Below are positions 59,998-64,000 of a stretch of DNA of 64,000 bases, in pieces. Position 1 is the stretch's first letter; every line of letters starts with the position of its first letter. The stretch spans positions 544,318 through 608,317 of the forward strand of contig NZ_JABRPL010000001.1 of assembly GCF_013249015.1 (NCBI RefSeq), written 5' to 3'. A model generated the notes under the pieces. That model searched no databases, was not told the origin of the DNA, and was given only the letters and a program-made list of their open reading frames with translations. This DNA is from Rathayibacter agropyri. Lineage in GTDB: Bacteria > Actinomycetota > Actinomycetes > Actinomycetales > Microbacteriaceae. Both the position numbers and the translations under genes were made by a program.

Positions 59998-60029
59998 TCG
60001 GCACTGGTACTAATCGGCACTGGTACTAG
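59985..60029. repeat. 16-bp tandem repeat, 2.8 copies, on a stop codon
   Basis: GCACTGGTACTAATCG at 59985-60000 and 60001-60016, then GCACTGGTACTAG at 60017-60029. The first copy encodes the protein's last residues (HWY) and its TAA. Because 16 is not a multiple of three, each copy is read in a different frame, yet each carries TACTAA or TACTAG. The polA-like gene on the other strand ends ten bases later. No spacers, so not CRISPR. Confidence 0.85.
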
Positions 60030-60038
60030 CCGCTCCGC

Positions 60039-61682
60039 TCACTTCGCCCGGTCGTACGACTCGACCACCGCGACGGTGACCGGGAAATCGACCTCGCCCG
60101 CTCCGAATAGAGAACGTCCGGCGCGCACGGCCGACTCCCGGACGATCGCGGCCACGCGCTCGGCCGCCTCCGTCGGGGCGTGCACGATGACCTCGTCGTG
60201 CAGGAAGTACACCAGGTGGGCACGACCCACGGCGCCGCCCTCGGCGCGCAGGCGCGCCCGCAGCTCGCCCATCCAGCACAGCGCCCACTCTGCCGCCGTA
60301 CCCTGTACGACGAAGTTACGGGTGAATCGGCCCCACTCGCGCGCTCGCGCCGCGTCTGCCGCGAGCCCTTCTGCGCCGGGCGGCGAGCTGCGTCCGAGCC
60401 GGGTCGACACGGGCTCGCCGCGCTCCCCCGCGCGCGCTGCCGCCTCGACGTGCGCAACCGAGCGAGGGTAGGCCCGGGCGAGCCGGGGCAGGAGCCGCCC
60501 CGCCTCCCCACTCGTTGCGCCATACATCGCTCCGAGCATCGCAACTTTGGCGCGCGGCCGATCAGGGACCACTCCTGCGTCCACGATGCCCTGGTAGAGG
60601 TCACGTCCGCCTCCGGCGGCGGCCATCGCCGAGTCCCCGGACAGGGCGGCCAGGATGCGCGGTTCGAGCTGTGCGGCGTCGGCGACCACGAGACTCCAGC
60701 CCGGATCGGCGGTAACCGCCGCGCGGATCTGCCGGGGCAGTTGCAGCGCGCCTCCGCCCGAGGTCGCCCAGCGGCCGGTGACGACGCCACCCACCACGTA
60801 CTCGGGGCGGAACCGACCGTCGTGCACCCAGGCGTCCAGCCACGCCCAGCCATTGGCGGTCAGCAGGCGCGAGAGCTTCTTGTACTCCAGGAGCGGAGGC
60901 ACCGCCGGGTGGTCGATTGACTGCAACTCCCACGAACGTGTCGACTCGACGGCCAGGCCCGCGCGTCGCAGGGCCCGCAGAAGTTCCGACGGCGAATCGG
61001 GATTGAGTTCGGGCGCATTCAGTTTCTCGCGCAGGACGACGGCCAGTGCCTCGAGGCGAGACGGGCGCCCGCCGAACAGCGGCCGCGGACCGAGCAACTC
61101 GGTCAGGACGCGGTCGTGCACGTCGGCGCTCCAGGGCAATCCGGCCGCGGCGATCTCCCGGGCGATGAGGGCTCCGACGGATTCGGCGGCGAGCAGCAGG
61201 CGGAGGCGGCCAGCCTCGGACGCGGTCGAGAGAGCCTCCTCCTGACGCGCGAGTTCGGCCAGCGGGTCGAGTTCGTCCGCGCCATCGCCAGCCTCCTCGA
61301 AGCCCACCAGCGTGTCGAGGGCAGCGGGCGCTGCGGCTCCGGCGTCCCAGGCGTCGAGGGGTGCCCGGGCGAGCGGCGAGCCAGCCGTAGCAACCGAGCG
61401 GCGGAGGATCGCGCGGGCCAGCCGCAGGTCGAGGCAGCGCGCCACCACGACTCCAGCGGCGAGCAGCGCGGGATACCAGCGTGCGGTGTCGTCCCAGACC
61501 CAGCGCGGTCGATCCAGCTCCCGTTCGCGGACGAACGCGACCAGCTCGACGGGCCCTCGGCCACTGCCCGTCTCGGCGCCGGTGCCGGCGTCGACTGCCC
61601 GCCATGCGCCGGTGGGACCGCCCACGAGTGCGAGGAGCATCCGCCCATTCTTCTCCGCCGATGCGCGCGCGACGACGCTCAT
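60039..61682 (-). CDS. PolA-like family A DNA polymerase, SOS-operon member
   Basis: 547 residues. The C-terminal half is a family A polymerase: motif A VVADAAQLEPR (Asp335, steric-gate-type Glu340), motif B RAKVAMLGAMYG (Arg377, Lys379, Tyr387), motif C FLHDEVIV (His495, Asp496, Glu497). The residue equal to E. coli Pol I Phe762 is Leu383. The N-terminal ~200 residues sit where the 3'-5' exonuclease would be, but I find no DxE/DEDD motifs, so proofreading is doubtful although database names call this family bifunctional. No 5' nuclease. Start ATG 61682 overlaps the preceding 96-aa gene (ATGA), which follows a LexA box. Confidence 0.88.
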   Translation of the reverse strand: MSVVARASAEKNGRMLLALVGGPTGAWRAVDAGTGAETGSGRGPVELVAFVRERELDRPRWVWDDTARWYPALLAAGVVVARCLDLRLARAILRRSVATAGSPLARAPLDAWDAGAAAPAALDTLVGFEEAGDGADELDPLAELARQEEALSTASEAGRLRLLLAAESVGALIAREIAAAGLPWSADVHDRVLTELLGPRPLFGGRPSRLEALAVVLREKLNAPELNPDSPSELLRALRRAGLAVESTRSWELQSIDHPAVPPLLEYKKLSRLLTANGWAWLDAWVHDGRFRPEYVVGGVVTGRWATSGGGALQLPRQIRAAVTADPGWSLVVADAAQLEPRILAALSGDSAMAAAGGGRDLYQGIVDAGVVPDRPRAKVAMLGAMYGATSGEAGRLLPRLARAYPRSVAHVEAAARAGERGEPVSTRLGRSSPPGAEGLAADAARAREWGRFTRNFVVQGTAAEWALCWMGELRARLRAEGGAVGRAHLVYFLHDEVIVHAPTEAAERVAAIVRESAVRAGRSLFGAGEVDFPVTVAVVESYDRAK

Positions 61683-61969
61683 GCTGGGGTCTGCGACGAC
61701 GGGTAGCCCGGAAACGGCTTCTCCTGGGCGGTCGGCGGCTGGTGTGCCCAGAGAGCTGCGGCAATCGTGTCCATCGAGCGGGAGTAGCCGACCAGTACGC
61801 GCCTGCTCGGTTCTGCGGCCCATGTGACGGCCCGGAACCAGGTCTCCCGGTAGGGGCCAGTCTCGATTCTCCGCACGACGCCAATCCGGCCGGTGCGCAT
61901 CGCATCGACCATCACCCACTCGTCCGGGCCGCTGCTACGCAACATCTGGAGCGGACTCCACTCGACCAT
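61679..61969 (-). CDS. Uncharacterised 96-aa protein, first gene of the LexA-box operon
   Basis: I do not recognise this protein. It reads MVEWSPLQMLRSSGPDEWV, then MRTGRIGVVRRIETGPYRE, WFRAVTWAAEPSRRVLVGY and a Pro-rich end (HQPPTAQEKPFPGYPSSQ). It is Trp- and Arg-rich, soluble and probably a small beta barrel. ATG 61969 has GGGAG seven bases upstream; a longer frame would start at an ATG inside the LexA palindrome (62044). Its TGA overlaps the polymerase ATG, so the two are translated together, suggesting an accessory factor for that polymerase. Confidence 0.7.
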   Translation of the reverse strand: MVEWSPLQMLRSSGPDEWVMVDAMRTGRIGVVRRIETGPYRETWFRAVTWAAEPSRRVLVGYSRSMDTIAAALWAHQPPTAQEKPFPGYPSSQTPA

Positions 61970-62036
61970 CGCGTCTCCCGCCGTTCGATCCGCCACCGTG
62001 GCGAGGACGGTCGCTGCGGAGCACACCCACAGACTA

Positions 62037-62052
62037 TCGAACATATGTTCGA
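62037..62052. promoter_or_regulatory. LexA (SOS) box
   Basis: TCGAACATATGTTCGA is a perfect 16-bp palindrome fitting the actinobacterial LexA consensus TCGAAC-N4-GTTCGA. It lies 67 bases before the ATG of the 96-aa gene. On the minus strand it is directly followed by GATAGT as a possible -10 with TGTCAC about 17 bases before that, so LexA would sit in the promoter spacer. Confidence 0.85.
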
Positions 62053-62112
62053 ATGGTGACAGTGTGGAGACGAAGTTGGCGCTTCCCGGCGGCCGATCCG
62101 GTGAACGCGAAG

Positions 62113-62223
62113 CTAGTTGTCGCCCGACCAGGGAGCCTTGGTCATGGCGATCAGTGCCGCGGTCCCGGAGACGATGCCGACACCGGCGATGGCGGCTACG
62201 ACGAGCCAGAGCACGAGTTCCAT
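62113..62223 (-). CDS. 36-residue single-pass membrane peptide
   Basis: A short gene of 36 codons: MELVLWLVVAAIAGVGIV, then SGTAALIAMTKAPWSGDN. It has one membrane helix (residues 3-26) and a short charged tail. It starts nine bases after the glycosyltransferase stop on the same strand. Comparable tiny membrane proteins are common in actinobacteria but are often unannotated. Function unknown; it may attach to or stabilise the glycosyltransferase. Ribosome-binding site weak, so coupling is likely. Confidence 0.6.
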   Translation of the reverse strand: MELVLWLVVAAIAGVGIVSGTAALIAMTKAPWSGDN

Positions 62224-62232
62224 GAAGGCAGT

Positions 62233-63075
62233 CTACCGAGCCCGCGTCACGCGGAGAGCGGCGATCCGGCGCCGACGTTCCTGGCGGCGGCGGCGCACCC
62301 GGTGCGTCCAACGCTGCGTGGGCGAGCCGAGCCCAGGATGGCGGCCCAGCGTGTGCACGGCGCGGTCGAAGCGCCGAACCATGTCGGCAAGCGCACCGAA
62401 GGGGCGCGCCGAGATGCCCACCTCAAGGTGGCGGTCGAACACGATCCTGTGCCGCAGGCCGAGGTGGACACTGATCTCGACGTCGTCGTGCACGTAGGCA
62501 TCATGGCGGTGCACCTCGTCGGTGATCTCCTCCCATGCCGAACGCCGGACGGCACAGTTGGAGCCGAAGAGCGGCCAGTTCGCCAGCGCCGACCCCATCA
62601 GCACGAAGTAGGCGTCCATGTAGACGAACCTGGCCAGGACTCGCGCGAGCGGTCCGAGTTCGTCGAAACGGCCGGGTCCGGTGACGGCACCCACCTCCGG
62701 ATCGGCGAAGTGCGCGGCGACACGCGCCACCCAGTCCGGTCCTGGCCGGGAGTCTGCGTCCAACCGCGCCAGCACCTCTCCCCGGGCCTCATCGAAGCCG
62801 TGCGCGGTGCTCGCGGGGATCCCCGCACCCCCGTGCCGCACCACCCGCGCTCCCGCCGCACTCGCGACGACCGCACTGTCGTCCGTGCTGCCGTCATCCA
62901 CGACAACGACCTCGAACGGAGCGAGCGTCTGCTCACGGAGGAGAGCGAGCAGCTGCTCGAGATGGCGGGCGTCGTCCTTCACGGGGACGACGACCGAGAT
63001 ACGCCGGTAATCCATCCGCACAGTCAACGCGATCGGAGCCACTGGCGGCGACTGCGCCACGCTTCTGACCGACAT
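62233..63075 (-). CDS. Family 2 glycosyltransferase
   Basis: 280 residues. GT-A fold: ISVVVPVKDDARHLEQLLALL, VVVDDGSTDDSAV, ARLDADSRPGPDWV (the DxD) and a later HDDVEISVHLG. A stretch near 165-180 is hydrophobic (FVYMDAYFVLMGSALANW). It transfers a sugar from an NDP donor to a lipid or polysaccharide; specificity unknown. ATG 63075 is used; ATG 63015 (MDYRRISVVVPV) gives a more typical N-terminus. Confidence 0.85.
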   Translation of the reverse strand: MSVRSVAQSPPVAPIALTVRMDYRRISVVVPVKDDARHLEQLLALLREQTLAPFEVVVVDDGSTDDSAVVASAAGARVVRHGGAGIPASTAHGFDEARGEVLARLDADSRPGPDWVARVAAHFADPEVGAVTGPGRFDELGPLARVLARFVYMDAYFVLMGSALANWPLFGSNCAVRRSAWEEITDEVHRHDAYVHDDVEISVHLGLRHRIVFDRHLEVGISARPFGALADMVRRFDRAVHTLGRHPGLGSPTQRWTHRVRRRRQERRRRIAALRVTRAR

Positions 63076-63164
63076 GCCTGACCCCTGACCCGGAAATGGC
63101 GTCCGCTCGCCCGGTATTCTCGAAGGAGTGCTCCGGCGGGCGGGGCGCCGGTTCCAGAATGTAG

Positions 63165-63791
63165 GTGACGCACGTGTGGTTCCGGCGTCGGCGCAGATTC
63201 AAAATGCGACCCTACGACCCCGACGAGAATCCGTCGCCCGAGCCAGCCTCGGTCGAGGAGGCCGCCGAGGAGGGCCTGATGCTCGCCCAGTACGCGAGCC
63301 GGATGGCGGTGAAGAACCGGGTGCTGATGGACGGCCTCGCCGCCGACGTGCCCTTCGACGTGGCCAGGTACTCCGCCGCGGCCGCGGCCGAGCTCGACAA
63401 GCTCGCGCGGGAATCAGAGGCGGCAGCTGTACGCCTGCACGGGATCGCGGAGGACGTGACGTCGGTGGGCGGCCGCTCCGATCACGTGCACGACTACCGC
63501 TCGGCCGATGTGGACAACCTCGATCATCGCGAGCAGCTCTCGCTCCTTGTCGCCAACTCCCTGCGCGAGCGCGCCCGCGATAAGGAGTACCTCGCCCGCC
63601 TCGTTGACGACGCACGGCAGGACGCGTGGCGCGAACTCGCCGAGTCGATCGAGAAGAGGCTCGACAGCACCCCCCGGCTCGACCCGGACGACGAGGAGTA
63701 CCGCCGCGACCGATCGGTGCGGATGGCGCTCGTGGTCGTCGATGACCTCATGAAGCTGGCCCAGGAGCGCGGCGTCAGCCTCGAGGACTGA
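63165..63791 (+). CDS. Uncharacterised actinobacterial protein
   Basis: 208 residues, GTG start (VTHVWFRRRRRFKMRPYDPDENPS). I do not recognise a catalytic family. It has a basic start, then acidic helices (VEEAAEEGLMLAQYASRMAV), RESEAAAVRLHGIAEDV, a His/Asp patch SDHVHDYRSADVDNLDHREQ, and long amphipathic helices to the end. Cytoplasmic, mostly alpha-helical. It stands alone between a divergent glycosyltransferase and a convergent Lon-domain gene. ATG 63204 (MRPYDPDE) is an alternative start. Confidence 0.7.
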   Translation: MTHVWFRRRRRFKMRPYDPDENPSPEPASVEEAAEEGLMLAQYASRMAVKNRVLMDGLAADVPFDVARYSAAAAAELDKLARESEAAAVRLHGIAEDVTSVGGRSDHVHDYRSADVDNLDHREQLSLLVANSLRERARDKEYLARLVDDARQDAWRELAESIEKRLDSTPRLDPDDEEYRRDRSVRMALVVVDDLMKLAQERGVSLED

Positions 63792-63827
63792 GCATCAGGC
63801 CCAGCGTGCGCATCAGGCCCAACCTGC
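63792..63827. repeat. 18-bp tandem duplication on the stop codon of the right-edge gene
   Basis: GCATCAGGCCCAGCGTGC (63792-63809) and GCATCAGGCCCAACCTGC (63810-63827), 16 of 18 identical. On the minus strand each copy contains GCCTGA, so the gene at the right edge has its TGA in one copy and a second in-frame TGA in the other. The plus-strand gene ends one base before. Confidence 0.75.
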
Positions 63828-64000
63828 GCGGAACGACTCCGTCGCCTCGGCGGAGTGCGCACGCACCGACTCCAGCAGCTCCTCCATCGAGGTGCTGCGG
63901 AGAAATGCCAGCCGATCGAGCTCATTCACCGGCGCGACGCCGGCCAGCTGCCACGCGTGCGCGACGGGGTCATCGGCCAGCTCGACGACGGCTCCGTAGC
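63813..64000 (-). CDS. C-terminal end of a probable Lon-substrate-binding-domain protein
   Basis: Runs off the right edge; the last ~62 residues are visible: YGAVVELADDPVAHAWQLAG, VAPVNELDRLAFLRSTSMEE, LLESVRAHSAEATESF, then RAGWA and TGA. The pattern (DDP..HAWQLA..AP..ELDRL..L...S.EE.LE) resembles the C-terminus of stand-alone LON peptidase N-terminal-domain proteins of actinobacteria. This rests on a short piece, so the call is moderate. Confidence 0.45.
   Translation of the reverse strand, partial: YGAVVELADDPVAHAWQLAGVAPVNELDRLAFLRSTSMEELLESVRAHSAEATESFRAGWA

Noticed and set aside
59985..60029. CRISPR-like array
   Set aside because: Copies are directly adjacent with no spacers and the unit is only 16 bp.
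62042..62044. ATG inside the LexA box as the start of the 96-aa gene
   Set aside because: It has no Shine-Dalgarno, would sit upstream of the predicted -10, and the downstream ATG at 61969 has GGGAG at the right distance.

Overview
The window comes from a high-GC actinobacterium, most likely a member of the Microbacteriaceae (Rathayibacter/Leifsonia/Clavibacter type). The evidence is the roughly 70% GC, many GTG starts and ATGA/GTGA gene overlaps, F420-linked proteins, a DUF222-HNH protein, a DUF3145 gene beside the type II fatty-acid genes, a PucR-type FasR regulator, a short NG-domain FtsY and a perfect actinobacterial LexA box. This assignment is inferred from gene content; no 16S gene is present.

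Layout. 0-10 kb (mostly minus strand): the end of a luciferase-like oxidoreductase, a META-type lipoprotein, ffh, divergent lipB-lipA (lipoate synthesis), an MNT-HEPN toxin-antitoxin module bounded by 15-bp direct repeats, ftsY, a rhamnosyltransferase-like gene and smc. 10.5-30 kb: a molybdenum-cofactor block (moeZ, moaA-moaD, moeA-moaC-mog-moaE), then a xanthine-dehydrogenase-type molybdo-flavoenzyme with its maturation factor XdhC and an almost complete purine catabolic route: guanine deaminase, urate oxidase, HIU hydrolase, OHCU decarboxylase, allantoinase, allantoate amidohydrolase, ureidoglycine-glyoxylate aminotransferase, a MocA-like nucleotidyltransferase, a NifU/SufU-like scaffold and an RpiR regulator. 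30-36 kb: DUF222-HNH protein, AtzH-amidase fusion, acetamidase/formamidase, DUF1275 membrane protein and a candidate toxin-antitoxin pair. 36-38.4 kb: mutM, rnc, rpmF, yceD. These genes normally sit next to smc-ftsY-ffh in actinobacteria, so the 10.3-35.9 kb block looks like an insertion into a conserved core.

38.5-44.7 kb: a tailspike-like beta-helix protein, then dihydropyrimidinase, beta-ureidopropionase and a luciferase-like (F420 or FMN) oxidoreductase beside divergent cofD/fbiA. 44.9-47.7 kb: a partner-switching cassette (STAS antagonist, anti-sigma kinase, GAF-PP2C phosphatase) followed by a patatin lipase. 47.7-49.5 kb: a DHFR-fold reductase, a LysR-HTH miniprotein, tRNA-Val and a peroxiredoxin. 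49.7-57.9 kb: aceE, fasR, fabD-fabH-acpP-fabF and DUF3145, which supply acetyl-CoA and elongate fatty acids. 58-64 kb: a PadR regulator, a secreted coiled-coil muralytic-type protein, a LexA-box operon (96-aa unknown protein plus a PolA-like polymerase), a 36-aa membrane peptide, a family 2 glycosyltransferase, an uncharacterised soluble protein and the end of a probable Lon-substrate-domain protein.

Two features stand out. The first is the SOS-type operon at 60.0-62.05 kb, with a perfect LexA palindrome, an unknown small protein and a polymerase whose catalytic motifs are intact but whose exonuclease motifs I cannot find. The second is a window-wide habit of short tandem duplications (14-20 bp) lying on stop codons, seen at five separate gene ends.
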